DNA of 64,000 nucleotides from Hymenobacter tibetensis (GCF_022827545.1 NZ_CP094669.1:4519001-4583000); one strand, 5' to 3'. Positions 24,248-34,259 are shown, counted from the stretch's first letter. The notes: generated from the letters alone by a model not told the origin. A program made the numbers and translations.

Positions 24248-24991
24248 TTACAGCTTGTTGGCTTCGGCAGCTTTCTTCATTTTTTCGTTGGCATAGATGG
24301 CAATTTCTACGCGACGGTTGGCCTGCTTGCCAGCTTCAGTAGTGTTGTCGGCAATCGGCTGCGAAGAACCATAGCCTTGGGTGGTGATGCGTGAAGCGTC
24401 TACGCCCTGCTGAACGGTGAAGTCGGAAACAGCTTGAGCCCGACGCTGCGAGAGAGGGTTGTTGATGGCATCGGAACCGCTGGCATCCGTGTGGCCTTCC
24501 ACCAGTACGTTGGTGTCAGGATACTTTTGCAGTACGGCCGCCATTTTCTGGATTTCCGACTGCGAAGCAGCCCGTAGGGTGGAGCTGTTGGTGTCGAAGA
24601 GGATACCCGAGTCGAAGGTGATTTTGATGCCTTCGCCTACGCGCTCCACTTTGGCGTTCTGCATGTCGCGCTGCAATTCTTCCGCCTGCTTGTCCATTTT
24701 GCGACCAATCAGGGCACCGCCCGAACCACCAACAGCAGCACCAATGATAGCGCCAGCTGCTGTGCCCGATTTGCCACCAATCACGCGGCCTAACACGCCA
24801 CCTACTACGGCGCCACCGCCGGCACCTAGCAAGCCACCCTTAGCAGTTTTGCTCATGCCTGTGTTGCGCGGACCGCTACCGTTGCCAGTTGGCGCGTCTG
24901 GAATGTTGGGGTTGCGTTTGGTGGTAGCGCACGAGCCGAGCAGCAACGTAAGCGCCATAAACAAAGACAGAAGTGATTTGGGAGTGTTCAT
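24248..24991 (-). CDS. OmpA family lipoprotein with glycine-zipper segment (paralogue 2)
   Basis: A 247-residue outer-membrane lipoprotein. The ATG at 24991 is chosen because it begins a lipoprotein signal (MNTPKSLLSLFMALTLLLGSC); the frame is open for 40 codons upstream but without signal-like sequence. After the lipidated Cys come a short linker, a glycine zipper (GGLLGAGGGAVVGGVLGRVIGG) and an OmpA domain (NVLVEGHTDASGSDAIN, NRRVEIAI). It is very similar to the product of 22960-23670 from the zipper onwards but has a different membrane anchor, so the pair looks like a tandem duplication that has diverged in how it is anchored. Confidence 0.9.
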   Translation of the reverse strand: MNTPKSLLSLFMALTLLLGSCATTKRNPNIPDAPTGNGSGPRNTGMSKTAKGGLLGAGGGAVVGGVLGRVIGGKSGTAAGAIIGAAVGGSGGALIGRKMDKQAEELQRDMQNAKVERVGEGIKITFDSGILFDTNSSTLRAASQSEIQKMAAVLQKYPDTNVLVEGHTDASGSDAINNPLSQRRAQAVSDFTVQQGVDASRITTQGYGSSQPIADNTTEAGKQANRRVEIAIYANEKMKKAAEANKL

Positions 24992-25136
24992 CGAAATGAA
25001 GAGAAGTGAATTTGGTGGATAGGGAGAGTGTCGAGCGTGCTTACTGAAAATGCCGGAAAAATGTTCGCTGTACGTAGCGGATTGGCTGCTTAGAGCTAGA
25101 AGCAGGTGCATTGTGGTGTACCAGACCTAGCCCATA

Positions 25137-25182
25137 AAAAAGCCCGCCCGACGCGCAACGTTGCGCGTCGAACGGGCTTTTT
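25137..25182. terminator. Hairpin terminator upstream-facing the OmpA lipoprotein gene
   Basis: Outer arms 25137-25146/25173-25182 (AAAAAGCCCG and complement) and inner arms 25149-25159/25160-25170 pair, separated by one 2-nt internal loop. It lies after the accD stop on the minus strand. Confidence 0.85.
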
Positions 25183-25200
25183 CAAGAAGCGTGCCGACTT

Positions 25201-26091
25201 TTAAACTTGCTGCGCCGATTTTGCTGACGCCTTGGTAGCAACTTCCGTTGGCCGTAGCATCGTGAGCAGATCTGTGAGGCGCGCTTTGAGCTCTTTGCGG
25301 TCTACAATGAAGTCAAGGAAACCGTGCTCCATTACAAATTCGGCGCTTTGGAAGCCTTTGGGCAAGTCCTTACCAATTGTCTCTTTGATAACGCGAGGAC
25401 CAGCAAACCCAATGAGGGCACCGGGCTCGGCAATATTGAAGTCCCCGAGCATAGCAAACGACGCGGTAACGCCGCCCGTAGTTGGATCGGTGAGCAGAGA
25501 AATATAAGGCAACCCAGCTTCCGAAAGCAGGGCCAGCTTAGCCGAGGTTTTGGCCATCTGCATCAAGGAGAAACCAGCTTCCATCATTCGGGCTCCACCA
25601 GAGCGCGAAATCATCAGGAATGGGAGGCGGTGCTGCCGGGCGTAATCAATGGCACGGGCAATTTTTTCGCCTACCACTGAGCCCATCGAGCCGCCAATAA
25701 AGCGGAAATCCATGGCAGCCACCACCAATTCGAGACCGTTGAGCTGCCCATGGGCTGTACGAACGGCATCGGTCAGACCCGTCACCTTTTCAGTGGCCGT
25801 CAGGCGTTGCGGATACGCCTTAGTGTCCACGAAGTGAAGCGGATCGGCGGAGTGCATTGTTTCATCCAACTCCTTGAACTGCCCTCCATCGAAGAGAAAC
25901 TCGAAATATTCGGCGGCGTCAATCCGCTCGTGGTGGTTGCAGTTGCCACAGGTGGAGAGCAGGCGCTTGTGCTCGGCCATGGTGGCAACCGTTTTACACT
26001 CGGGGCACTTGTGCCACAAGCCGTCGGGTGTCTCTTTCTTTTCTTCCGTTGGCGTGACAATGCCTTTTTCTACGCGCTTAAACCAAGACAT
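25201..26091 (-). CDS. accD: Acetyl-CoA carboxylase carboxyltransferase subunit beta
   Basis: A 296-residue subunit of the enzyme that makes malonyl-CoA for fatty-acid synthesis. The N-terminal zinc ribbon has C29-x2-C32-x15-C48-x2-C51. The crotonase-like carboxyltransferase domain follows ([19 protein letters not shown], then [18 protein letters not shown] and [15 protein letters not shown]), with the conserved [11 protein letters not shown] segment. Length and all motifs are standard. It works with AccA, AccB and AccC, which are not in this window. A CATCTTTG box on the minus strand at 26177-26184 may be its -7 element. Confidence 0.97.
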   Translation of the reverse strand: MSWFKRVEKGIVTPTEEKKETPDGLWHKCPECKTVATMAEHKRLLSTCGNCNHHERIDAAEYFEFLFDGGQFKELDETMHSADPLHFVDTKAYPQRLTATEKVTGLTDAVRTAHGQLNGLELVVAAMDFRFIGGSMGSVVGEKIARAIDYARQHRLPFLMISRSGGARMMEAGFSLMQMAKTSAKLALLSEAGLPYISLLTDPTTGGVTASFAMLGDFNIAEPGALIGFAGPRVIKETIGKDLPKGFQSAEFVMEHGFLDFIVDRKELKARLTDLLTMLRPTEVATKASAKSAQQV

Positions 26092-26554
26092 TTTTGGGTA
26101 TTAAGTATTGGGTACTTTGTATTGAGACAAATCAGGGGTCGTGCGCCTTGGGTGCGAGGCGCTGAACTTGGGGCGACAAAGATGCAGGAACTAATCAGCA
26201 GTATCTATCTACCCGACTCGATACCTGTTACTATGTGTGCTACTGTTATGCTAAGGTAATCGACTTGTTCAAGGTATGCGCTTATGTGGCCTCGGGCATT
26301 GCTACGCTTGTGGCGGAAGAATGCGAGCTGACAAGGGCGAAGTGTTGGCATCTGAGTTGCCGATAAGTGATGATACGCCAAGCAGGTAGAGGAAGGAGCT
26401 CCCAACCCCGACAAGAGCAAGACCAAATATAACCTGAAAATCCACTGATTGTCGGGCTGTTTTGCAACATCAACCAGCCACTGAGTACCTTGCGCTGGGG
26501 TATTACCTCGTGTACGCCTCTTAGCTAACTTCGATTTTCACCTTTCGCTTTTCT
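26092..26554. other. Intergenic region between accD and an OmpA lipoprotein gene
   Basis: 463 bp between divergent genes. Some frames read through 100-200 bp (for example CAYVASGIATLVAEECELTR on the plus strand around 26275-26340) but none has a start, family pattern or consistent frame. Possible remnant of a lost gene; nothing firm. Confidence 0.3.
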
Positions 26555-27571
26555 GTGAAAAATTATTCTACTGGCCTACTCGCCCTGTCCCTGACGGCTG
26601 CTACGCTGCTGCCCGGCTGCGTGCCTTCCAAGCGCTACGACGACCTGAAAGCCCGCTACGCTTCCACTGAGCAAAGCAAAGCCGATGCCGAGCGCCAGCA
26701 ACGCCTAGCCGTGGCTGAATTGAAAAAGACCACCGATGAGCTAAACGAGATGCGCCTCAGCAATAAGCGTCTTACCGAAGATTCCACTCAGACTGGCAAC
26801 GCCCTCCGCCGCACCCGTCAGCTCTACAATCAGCTTACCGACAGCTACGACAAGCTGCTCAAAAACAGCGACCGGGAACTCGCCAACAAATCGTCGGACT
26901 ATAACAAAGTAGCGCAGGACCTGGCCCGTCGCGAAGCGGAGCTAGGTGAGCTAGACACCTCGCTCAAGAAAAACAAAGTGGCCATCGACAAGCTGAACGC
27001 CGACCTGCAGACCCGTGAAGCACGCTTGGCCGAGCTGGAGAAAGCCTTAGCCGAGAAAGACAAAGCCGTAAACGACCTCCGGGCCAGCGTAGCCAATGCC
27101 CTGCGCGGCTTCCAGGGCACCGATTTGCAGGTGCGCATGAAGGATGGCAAAGTATATGTGTCCCTTTCTGAGCAGCTCCTTTTCAAGACAGGTTCCACCA
27201 AAGTTGACCCCAAAGGCCAGGAGGCCCTCAAGCAATTGGCTGCTGCCCTCAAGGCGCAACCTGATGTGAACGTGGTGGTGGAAGGCCACACCGATAACGT
27301 ACCCTTCAGCCGCCCCACGGCCGCTATGCAAGACAATTGGGACTTAAGTGTACTCCGGGCCACTGAAATTGCCCGCTTACTAACTACTGGTGGCATTCCG
27401 GCCGCCCGCGTCACCGCCTCCGGCCGCTCCCAATACCTGCCTGTTGCTACCAACGACACACCCGCCAATAAGGCCCTGAACCGCCGCACGGAAATCATTC
27501 TGACACCTAAGCTCAACGAGCTGTTCAAAATTCTGGATAGCAATTCCGCTACTCCTGCAGCTGGCAAATAA
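26555..27571 (+). CDS. OmpA family lipoprotein with long coiled coil
   Basis: A 338-residue outer-membrane lipoprotein. The start is a GTG at 26555, the only codon giving a complete lipoprotein signal (lipobox LPGC, Cys22). Residues about 28-185 form a long coiled coil (repeated KKTTDELNEMRLSNKRL, LAELEKALAEKDKAVNDL patterns). The OmpA/MotB domain is at about 205-325 (VYVSLSEQLLFKTGS, VVVEGHTDNVPF, LNRRTEIIL). The shape suggests a lipid-anchored arm that spans part of the periplasm and holds peptidoglycan. It is a single-gene unit followed by a terminator. Confidence 0.92.
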   Translation: MKNYSTGLLALSLTAATLLPGCVPSKRYDDLKARYASTEQSKADAERQQRLAVAELKKTTDELNEMRLSNKRLTEDSTQTGNALRRTRQLYNQLTDSYDKLLKNSDRELANKSSDYNKVAQDLARREAELGELDTSLKKNKVAIDKLNADLQTREARLAELEKALAEKDKAVNDLRASVANALRGFQGTDLQVRMKDGKVYVSLSEQLLFKTGSTKVDPKGQEALKQLAAALKAQPDVNVVVEGHTDNVPFSRPTAAMQDNWDLSVLRATEIARLLTTGGIPAARVTASGRSQYLPVATNDTPANKALNRRTEIILTPKLNELFKILDSNSATPAAGK

Positions 27572-27619
27572 GAGGCTGGCATCCAGTATAAATTTTCTAT
27601 ATTTTCATTTATTATTCTT

Positions 27620-27645
27620 AAGGCCAACCTTTTACGGTTGGCCTT
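27620..27645. terminator. Hairpin terminator
   Basis: Arms 27620-27629 and 27636-27645 (AAGGCCAACC and complement) pair over 10 bp around TTTTAC, 48 bp after the OmpA lipoprotein gene. Confidence 0.75.
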
Positions 27646-27697
27646 ACTCTTTAATACGCCATCATGGGTTCGTTCACTTTATTTACTACGCAAGCTT

Positions 27698-29236
27698 ATG
27701 CCTACCTCTTACTCACTCCGTTTATTGCTTGCCGTAGCTCTGTGGTTGGGGGCCTGGTGTACGGCTGACGCCTCTCATGTTATGGGAGGCGAGTTGTCTT
27801 ACACCTACATCAACGGCTCGGCGTCGCAGTATCAAGTTCTTACCCGAATCTACGCCCGCTCCCCTGGAGGCCTTGTACCGGATCAGAATAATATCGTACT
27901 AAACTGTGTTATGAATGGGTGTTCGGCAACAACTCCGGGCAGTTTTTCTGTGCTTGTTAACCGCTCTAGGCTTACTTCTCGACGATTGGGTTGCGCCAAC
28001 ACTGACCTGTATGTGATAGGAGAATATGAAACGGTAGTCACGCTACCACCAGGCCAATGGAAACTCAGCACGCTCTTGGAGAATCGTGTTTTCAGCAGTA
28101 ATCTGACGAATCCAATGGGCAACGCTGCGCAACTCAGTGCTTTCCTAGACAATTCCAATGGCTTGCAAAACTCATCCCCTAAGTTCACCTCCTTCACATT
28201 ACCGTATACCTTACCTGCCAATCAGCCGTACCGACACAGCTTCAGTGCGTTCGAGCCTGATGGCGACTCGTTGGTGTACCGGGCAGCACAACCGACTACT
28301 GGGTCGTTTACAGCACCAGCAGCCTGTGGCACACCCATCCAATATGCCACTTATCCGGCAGGGCAATTTCAAGACCCAATTACAGGACAACTGGTGTCTT
28401 ATCCGGCTGGTCAATTCAGCATAGCTTTTCCGGTTTTGTCGTTTCAGGCAGTTAATGGTGTGGCTGTTCCTTATTATAACTTGAATGCTACCACCGGTGA
28501 ACTGCTTACAACACCACTAGCACAGGTTGGCGACTATTCAGCACCCGTACAAATAGATGAATATCGCCGCCTTAATGGCATATGGATCCTAATTGGGCAA
28601 GTAACCCGTGACGTTCCTTACGGAGTGCGTAACCCTGGCACCAACCGGAATCCTACCATCAGCAGTTTGCAGATGGCAGGTGCCGCACCGCAGCCCGTTG
28701 AGCAAGCCGTTGTGGTGCGGCCCGGTCAATCGGTATCCTTGACCCTTACGGCTACCGACCCCGATGCCGGCCAGGCCCTACAACTCAGCAGTGACGTAGC
28801 GGCAGTTGTTCCGGGTGCTTCCTTTCAAGCGCAAGGCACCAACCAAGGAGTGCTTACCTGGCAAGTACCAGCCACCCTTCCACTTGGCCGATACACCGTT
28901 GCCGTGACGGTCGCCGACAATAATTGCCTGCAAAGCGGCTTCGAGGTACGAACCCTCACGTTTTTGGTATCCAACCGAACCTTGGCCACGCAGGGTGGCC
29001 GCCCGCAAGTGCTATCAGCATACCCCCTACCCTTCCACGACCGGGTACAGTTCAAGCTACCTACCGCGGCAGTACAGCCCGTAACCATTACCGACAACCT
29101 AGGCCGCTTAGTTACGACGCTCAAAAGCCGCTCTGATGGCAGCGTGGAATGGCTTCCGAGTACTGATGTAGCGCCAGGCACCTACTTCGCTCGGCCAGCC
29201 GACGGCGGCTACGTCTGCCGACTGCTTCGTCAGTAA
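27698..29236 (+). CDS. Secreted protein with T9SS type A sorting domain
   Basis: A 512-residue cell-surface protein. The ATG at 27698 starts a signal peptide (MPTSYSLRLLLAVALWLGAW) that ends in DASHVMGGELSY, a mature N-terminus often seen in Cytophagales surface proteins. The middle contains beta-rich repeats: a cadherin/Ig-like region at about 340-440 (SVSLTLTATDPDAGQALQLS, GRYTVAVTVADNNC). The last 75 or so residues are a C-terminal sorting domain (YPLPFHDRVQFKLP, GRLVTTL, PGTYFAR), which directs export by the type IX system. The function of the passenger region is not known. Confidence 0.85.
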   Translation: MPTSYSLRLLLAVALWLGAWCTADASHVMGGELSYTYINGSASQYQVLTRIYARSPGGLVPDQNNIVLNCVMNGCSATTPGSFSVLVNRSRLTSRRLGCANTDLYVIGEYETVVTLPPGQWKLSTLLENRVFSSNLTNPMGNAAQLSAFLDNSNGLQNSSPKFTSFTLPYTLPANQPYRHSFSAFEPDGDSLVYRAAQPTTGSFTAPAACGTPIQYATYPAGQFQDPITGQLVSYPAGQFSIAFPVLSFQAVNGVAVPYYNLNATTGELLTTPLAQVGDYSAPVQIDEYRRLNGIWILIGQVTRDVPYGVRNPGTNRNPTISSLQMAGAAPQPVEQAVVVRPGQSVSLTLTATDPDAGQALQLSSDVAAVVPGASFQAQGTNQGVLTWQVPATLPLGRYTVAVTVADNNCLQSGFEVRTLTFLVSNRTLATQGGRPQVLSAYPLPFHDRVQFKLPTAAVQPVTITDNLGRLVTTLKSRSDGSVEWLPSTDVAPGTYFARPADGGYVCRLLRQ

Positions 29237-29281
29237 GCTCGATAGGTGTTCCACCTGCATTTCCTAGGTAGCGCACTGGCC

Positions 29282-29328
29282 GCAACAGAAAAGGCTGGCT
29301 CCCACAGGGAGCCAGCCTTTTCTGTTGC
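29282..29328. terminator. Perfect 22-bp hairpin terminator
   Basis: Arms 29282-29303 and 29307-29328 pair without mismatch around a 3-nt loop, between the convergent T9SS-cargo and TonB-receptor genes. Confidence 0.85.
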
Positions 29329-29343
29329 CATGAAAACTATCCT

Positions 29344-32208
29344 CTACTTGGTAGTGGGCAGCGTTACGCTAAGGCGCGCGAAGTAGAAGCCGCCGTTGTA
29401 GCCAAACTGGTTGGGGTTGTAGATGGTCCGGCCGCGGTTGGTGTTGTCGAGGCTGGAGTTGTAGTTCAGGAGTGGATCAACCGAGAAGTTGTTGGGGTCG
29501 TTGCGGGGGTTTACCTTGAACTTGTCGGGATACACGTTGAAGATATTGTTGGCGCCAACCGTAAGCCCAATCTCCTTGAGTAGCTGTACACTAACGGTCA
29601 GGTCGGTTACCCATTTAGCCCGGAAGGTCTGGTCGATGGACGAGTACAAGAAGTTGGGGTTGCCATCGGGGCTGCCGAGGCGAGCGTCTTTGTATTGCAC
29701 CTTGCCAAACTGCACGGTCCGTACTTCCACTCCGAAGATACCCTTCGAGTAGTTGGCGGTCAGGTTGATTTTGCTGCGGGGCTGCGCTGTTTCCAAACGC
29801 CCGCGTTGCTGCCGGTCGAACAGAGTGTTCTGTAGGTTGGTGGCACCCACGGTGGGGTCGTTGTCGATGGTGGAAGAGCTGCGGACCCGCTGCACGGTGG
29901 TTTTGTTGAAGTTGGCAGCTACCGTCAAGCCGAGTCGGCCTTCGCCGAGGGGTAACCGCTGGTTGGCAACAATATCAACCCCGCGGGTGCGCGTATCTAC
30001 AGCGTTAGCAAAGAATTGCACCTGGCTCACGGGCAACGTGCCCAGAATGGTGGCAACTGTGGGGTTGGTGCGGCTAAACTGCGACGACAATACAATCCGG
30101 TCGTCGATATCAATTTGGTAGGCGTCCACGGTCAGGGTCAGGCTTTCCAGGGCGCGGGCTGTCACGCCCAAGCTATAGTTCACCGATTTTTCTTGCTTTA
30201 GCGCTGGAATACCAAAGCCTTGTTGGCCCGCCCCGGTTGCGTTGAAGGTGTTGCGCACGATAGGATTATCGTTGTTCACGGTAAGCACTTGCTGCGCATT
30301 GCCTTGCACAAATTGCGTACTGGTGTTGGTGAAATAGCGCTGCTGAAGCGAAGGAGCCCGGAAGCCGTTGCCGAAAGTACCACGCACGGCCAGCTGCTCC
30401 AGGATGCTGTAGCGCCCCGAGACTTTACCGCTGACGTTGGAGCCAAAGTCGCTGTAGCGCTCTGCTCGGCCGGCTATGCCTACCAGCAGCTTCTCGGTTA
30501 GGTCGCTTTCCAGGTCGATGTAGCCGGCCACGTTGTTGCGCGAACGGTTCACTTCATCGGAGGGCTGGTACCCCGGAAACACCTGCGCCCCGGCGGCAGC
30601 TGGCGTCCCGGTGGAAGTAGGCGTCACGTTCACGCGGCGGCCACCGTAAATGTAGGAGCCTGGGTCGCCAGCTTCTATCTGGTAGTTATCGTTGCGGTAT
30701 TCTCCCCCGAAGGCCACGTTCAGTGTGCTCAACGCCGCCACATCGGTGAAACGGCGCGAGAAGCTTAGGTTGGTGGTATTCTGCCGAAAGGCAATAGTGC
30801 CGGCGTAGAAAGTAGTGGGCGTATACCCTACCAACGACGCGTTGAGCGTGTTGCTGATGTCGAAGCGAATCTCGTTGCGGCCGAAGGTATTGCTTAAATC
30901 AACGTCGAATCCGGCCACCGTAGCCCGCAAACCAGCTAGTATAGACTGGTCGTTGATGGTGGTGTTGATGAACGGCAGGAAGCCATTCGGATAGAGGTTC
31001 AAATCAACTTGCGTCACTTGGTTGGGCAGCCGGTAGAATCCGGCGGCTTTGCCCGTGCGGTGGGTGGCGCCACCCGTCACGTAGGCTTCCAGCCCAATAC
31101 TCGGCAAAAAGGTGTAGCCCGCATTCAGGAAGCCCCCAATATTGCGCGACTCCGACTGCCCGAGACGTAAGTTGCGGCGGTTGTAGCCGTTCTGTGCCAC
31201 CAGTATATCGTCTTCGGCTTTTAATGCGCGGCGTTTGGCTTCGGTATCAGCGGCAGTACCACCGGGGAAGTTGCCGCTATTGCCGCCCAAATAGATGAGT
31301 GGAGCCGTATCCACGCCAGACCGATTGGTGTAGCCTCGGTTGCTGAACTGGCCGCTTAAGTCCACATATCCCCGCCCCGCCAAGCCAATACCCACGTTGG
31401 CATCAGCTTGGTAGAGGCGGCCGTCGCCTTCGTAGGTTTCGCCCACCGTGCTGGTGGCCTGAATGCCGGTGGTGTCGTCTTTGAGTTGGATGTTGATAAC
31501 GCCCGCAATGGCGTCAGAACCGTATTGGGCCGCTGCTCCGTCGCGCAGCACTTCTATGCGCTTGATAGAAGCGTTGGGAATCACGTTCAGGTCGGTGCCG
31601 ACGGAGCCCCGGCCAACCGTACCGTTGATGTTGACCAGCGCGGAGCTGTGCCGACGCTTGCCATTCACTAGCACCAGCACTTGGTCGGGGCCAAGGCCGC
31701 GCAACGAAGCGGGGTCTACGTGGTCGGTGCCATCCGAAATAGCCTGCCGAGACGACTGAAATGACGGCGCCACATAGGTCATGATCTGCGCCACATCGGT
31801 TTGGGCGAAGGCCTTGATTTCGCGGGCCGAAATAACATCGACCGGAGAAGTGGTCAGAATGTTGGAGCGGCCTTCGGTGGCCCGGGAACCGGTGACCACC
31901 ACTTCGTTCAGGTCGGTAGCAGCATCCGTGAGGCGCACGTCAAGGGTGGTACGCCCATTTACGGGCACTTGCTGGCTGGCCGATCCAACAGCGGAAAACA
32001 CCAAGGTAGCGGTACCAGGCACCTCAATTCGGTAGCGGCCTTCGGCATCGGTGGAGGTGCCATTGGTGGTACCTTGCTGGAGCACGGTCACGCCGGGCTG
32101 GGCCCCGCTGGTGCCGGTTACCCGGCCGGTTACCCTGATAGTCTGGGCTACTAGTGGCACTACTGTGCACAGAAAAAACCCTAAGAATAGGAGTAATTTT
32201 TTGCTCAT
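29344..32208 (-). CDS. TonB-dependent receptor
   Basis: A 954-residue outer-membrane active transporter. It has a signal peptide (residues 1-21), a carboxypeptidase-regulatory-like domain (about 23-105, RVTGRVTGTSGAQPGVTVLQ), then the LNEVVVTGSR junction and a plug domain (about 115-235: VLVLVNGKRRHSS, IKRIEVLRDGAAAQYGSDAIAG). The rest is a 22-strand-type barrel ending in the aromatic-containing strand FYFARLSVTLP. The VVVTGSR form and the RDGAAAQYGSDAIAG plug resemble siderophore/vitamin-type receptors rather than SusC glycan importers. No partner SusD gene is adjacent, so the ligand is undefined. Confidence 0.93.
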   Translation of the reverse strand: MSKKLLLFLGFFLCTVVPLVAQTIRVTGRVTGTSGAQPGVTVLQQGTTNGTSTDAEGRYRIEVPGTATLVFSAVGSASQQVPVNGRTTLDVRLTDAATDLNEVVVTGSRATEGRSNILTTSPVDVISAREIKAFAQTDVAQIMTYVAPSFQSSRQAISDGTDHVDPASLRGLGPDQVLVLVNGKRRHSSALVNINGTVGRGSVGTDLNVIPNASIKRIEVLRDGAAAQYGSDAIAGVINIQLKDDTTGIQATSTVGETYEGDGRLYQADANVGIGLAGRGYVDLSGQFSNRGYTNRSGVDTAPLIYLGGNSGNFPGGTAADTEAKRRALKAEDDILVAQNGYNRRNLRLGQSESRNIGGFLNAGYTFLPSIGLEAYVTGGATHRTGKAAGFYRLPNQVTQVDLNLYPNGFLPFINTTINDQSILAGLRATVAGFDVDLSNTFGRNEIRFDISNTLNASLVGYTPTTFYAGTIAFRQNTTNLSFSRRFTDVAALSTLNVAFGGEYRNDNYQIEAGDPGSYIYGGRRVNVTPTSTGTPAAAGAQVFPGYQPSDEVNRSRNNVAGYIDLESDLTEKLLVGIAGRAERYSDFGSNVSGKVSGRYSILEQLAVRGTFGNGFRAPSLQQRYFTNTSTQFVQGNAQQVLTVNNDNPIVRNTFNATGAGQQGFGIPALKQEKSVNYSLGVTARALESLTLTVDAYQIDIDDRIVLSSQFSRTNPTVATILGTLPVSQVQFFANAVDTRTRGVDIVANQRLPLGEGRLGLTVAANFNKTTVQRVRSSSTIDNDPTVGATNLQNTLFDRQQRGRLETAQPRSKINLTANYSKGIFGVEVRTVQFGKVQYKDARLGSPDGNPNFLYSSIDQTFRAKWVTDLTVSVQLLKEIGLTVGANNIFNVYPDKFKVNPRNDPNNFSVDPLLNYNSSLDNTNRGRTIYNPNQFGYNGGFYFARLSVTLPTTK

Positions 32209-32493
32209 ACGAACGGCAGTAAAACGGTGAAGGAAGAATGGAACGTGCGCGCAACGGAATCAGTCAACAGCTCTATTGCCTCTGCTCACTCTATTGCACA
32301 GAACAGGAATCTGTCTAATATAACCACAGCATTTTAATACTTCCTACGCTTGTTGATCTAGCTCGGAAGTTTTATTGCTGAAGCTACTTGCAGAAACCAA
32401 GTCTCCACGCCTACTTCATCTTGATTTACAGTGTCTTACACACCACCCGCACTTTCCATCCATACCGCGTAGCGCCTGACGCTACGTTGCACA

Positions 32494-33471
32494 TCAGCGC
32501 CACCAATAGCCCGTCAGGGGCCCCATAGCCACATCTATGCGCTGGCCAGGAGCCGGCAGTAGCAACGGCACATCGGGCTGCGCGGCAGCCACTAAGTGGT
32601 CGGCTGGCTCTTGCCAACTATGGAAGGCGAGGTTGAAAGTAGCCCAATGCAAGGGCAACAGCGGGCCGCCGCCTAGCGCACGGTGCGCCACCAGTGCCTC
32701 AGCAGGCCCCATATGAATTGCTTCCCATTGCTCGTCGTACGCCCCGATTTCCAGCATCACTAAATTAAAGGAACCGTAAGCGTCCCCAATTTCGCGGAAA
32801 CCCGACTCGAAAGGGCCAGAGTCTCCTCCAAAGAAAGCGCGGTGTTTGGGTCCTATCACGCACCACGAAGCCCACAGGGTGGTGTCGCGCGTGAGGCCCC
32901 GGCCCGAGAAGTGCCGGGCGGGCGTGGCCACCACAGTATGCGTAGAGCCCACCCCGATTTCCTGCCACCAGTCCAGCTCATGAATCTGTGTTGCCGGTAC
33001 TCCCCACCGGCGCAGGTGCCCTCCTACCCCCAACGGACAGAAAAACGGCACCCCCGTACGGGCCAGCATCCGAATAGCATCTTTGTCGAGGTGGTCGTAA
33101 TGGTCGTGCGACAGCAGCACGCCGTCTAAAGCAGGCAGTTGTTCGAGCGGAAGGGTGGGAGCAAAAAATCGTTTGGGGCCCACTGCCACTGGCGAAGCGC
33201 GCAACCGCCACACCGGGTCGGTGAGGAAGCGTTTGCCGTCAAGCTCCAAGAGCGTACTTGAATGGCCAAACCACGTCACGCGCAACGCTTCCGCTGGCAC
33301 AGGTTCGGCTAAGTCGGCGGCATTGGTTGTGAAGGGACCCAACGCCTGGCGTGGCACTCGCTCCTCTCGCCCGAGCAATTGCCGGCGCAGCATACGTCCA
33401 TAGTCCATGGACATAGTGGTGGGAATGGTGTTTAAGTATTTTTTGCCGTCGAAGCGGGAAGGAGTTTTCAT
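32494..33471 (-). CDS. MBL-fold metal-dependent hydrolase (NAPE-PLD / UlaG-like)
   Basis: A 325-residue metallo-beta-lactamase-fold enzyme. The metal motif SHDHYDHLD gives His122, His124, Asp126 and His127. Further ligands are expected in TPARHFSGRG, FFGGDSGPF and LPLHWATFNLAFH. The overall pattern, including TWFGHSSTLLELDGKRFLTDP, matches the group that includes N-acyl-phosphatidylethanolamine phospholipase D and L-ascorbate-6-phosphate lactonase relatives. It has no signal peptide, so it is probably cytoplasmic. The physiological substrate cannot be assigned. Confidence 0.87.
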   Translation of the reverse strand: MKTPSRFDGKKYLNTIPTTMSMDYGRMLRRQLLGREERVPRQALGPFTTNAADLAEPVPAEALRVTWFGHSSTLLELDGKRFLTDPVWRLRASPVAVGPKRFFAPTLPLEQLPALDGVLLSHDHYDHLDKDAIRMLARTGVPFFCPLGVGGHLRRWGVPATQIHELDWWQEIGVGSTHTVVATPARHFSGRGLTRDTTLWASWCVIGPKHRAFFGGDSGPFESGFREIGDAYGSFNLVMLEIGAYDEQWEAIHMGPAEALVAHRALGGGPLLPLHWATFNLAFHSWQEPADHLVAAAQPDVPLLLPAPGQRIDVAMGPLTGYWWR

Positions 33472-33545
33472 GGATGTCGTTGCTACTACTATCCTCCTAC
33501 ACGCTTTACTGGCTTATTTACTTTAATTGCCCCACGTTGTTTACC

Positions 33546-34259
33546 CTATTTCAGCAAGGTGCGCACCACGGGCAGCGCCTGCGTGGCCCACTGCTGCATG
33601 TGCTTACCCGAGTAATGAAGCCGGTCGGGAGTGAACTGCGTGTTGTCATCACTGGCCGAACGGGTGATTTCGGTGATGTCAACAAAGGCAATGCCCAACT
33701 GCCGGCATTCCTCCTGCGCCACGGCGTTGAACTGGTTGATTTGCTGGCTGACTCGAGCTTGGTCGTAGCCTTGCCCAAATGGCGAGCGGCCCCAGTCCGG
33801 AATAGACAACACAACCACCCGCCCCGGCCGGCCCGCCGCAAATTGAACGGCGGTTTCAAGTAGTTGCCGAAACTCCATTCGGTAAGTAGCCACTGGCTGC
33901 CCCCGAAACTGGTTGTTTACTCCAATCAGCAAGGACACCAGGTCGTAGGTTTTCGAGTTGTTGGCCGACCGAATGGCGGCCTGCAAATCAGCAGTGGTCC
34001 AGCCAGTACGGGCAATGATGTCGGGGGTAGCTAGGCCCTCTGATTTTGCCAACTGTGCTAGCTGCACACTCCACCGCTCCGTTGCGCCCGCACCTTCGCC
34101 TATGGTATAAGAATCACCGAGCGATAGGAAACTAATTGTGGAGGCCGGAGCGGTGGGGCCGGCCGGCGGCATTACTACCGGCTGTGGATCATCGGCTGCT
34201 TTAGTGCAGCTAACGATACTCCACAGCACCATCACCAAATACAAGTGGAGTGCGCGCAT
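33546..34259 (-). CDS. SGNH/GDSL hydrolase lipoprotein
   Basis: A 237-residue lipid-anchored esterase-type hydrolase. Cys18 follows a lipobox (SIVSC). Block I (SLGDSYTIGEG) contains the nucleophile Ser50. Block III is IGVNNQFRG and block V DRLHYSG, with Asp212 and His215 completing the triad. Such enzymes cleave acyl or acetyl esters of lipids, glycans or other substrates. It is the second of three minus-strand genes in a row, 113 bp from the next upstream gene, so co-transcription is uncertain. Confidence 0.87.
   Translation of the reverse strand: MRALHLYLVMVLWSIVSCTKAADDPQPVVMPPAGPTAPASTISFLSLGDSYTIGEGAGATERWSVQLAQLAKSEGLATPDIIARTGWTTADLQAAIRSANNSKTYDLVSLLIGVNNQFRGQPVATYRMEFRQLLETAVQFAAGRPGRVVVLSIPDWGRSPFGQGYDQARVSQQINQFNAVAQEECRQLGIAFVDITEITRSASDDNTQFTPDRLHYSGKHMQQWATQALPVVRTLLK

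Noticed and set aside
26205..26473. Minus-strand frames upstream of the coiled-coil OmpA gene
   Set aside because: Short, overlapping and without family pattern; at best a remnant.
29344..32208. TonB receptor as part of a SusCD glycan-use locus
   Set aside because: There is no SusD gene or glycoside hydrolase beside it, and the plug junction reads EVVVTGSR, not EVVVVGYG.
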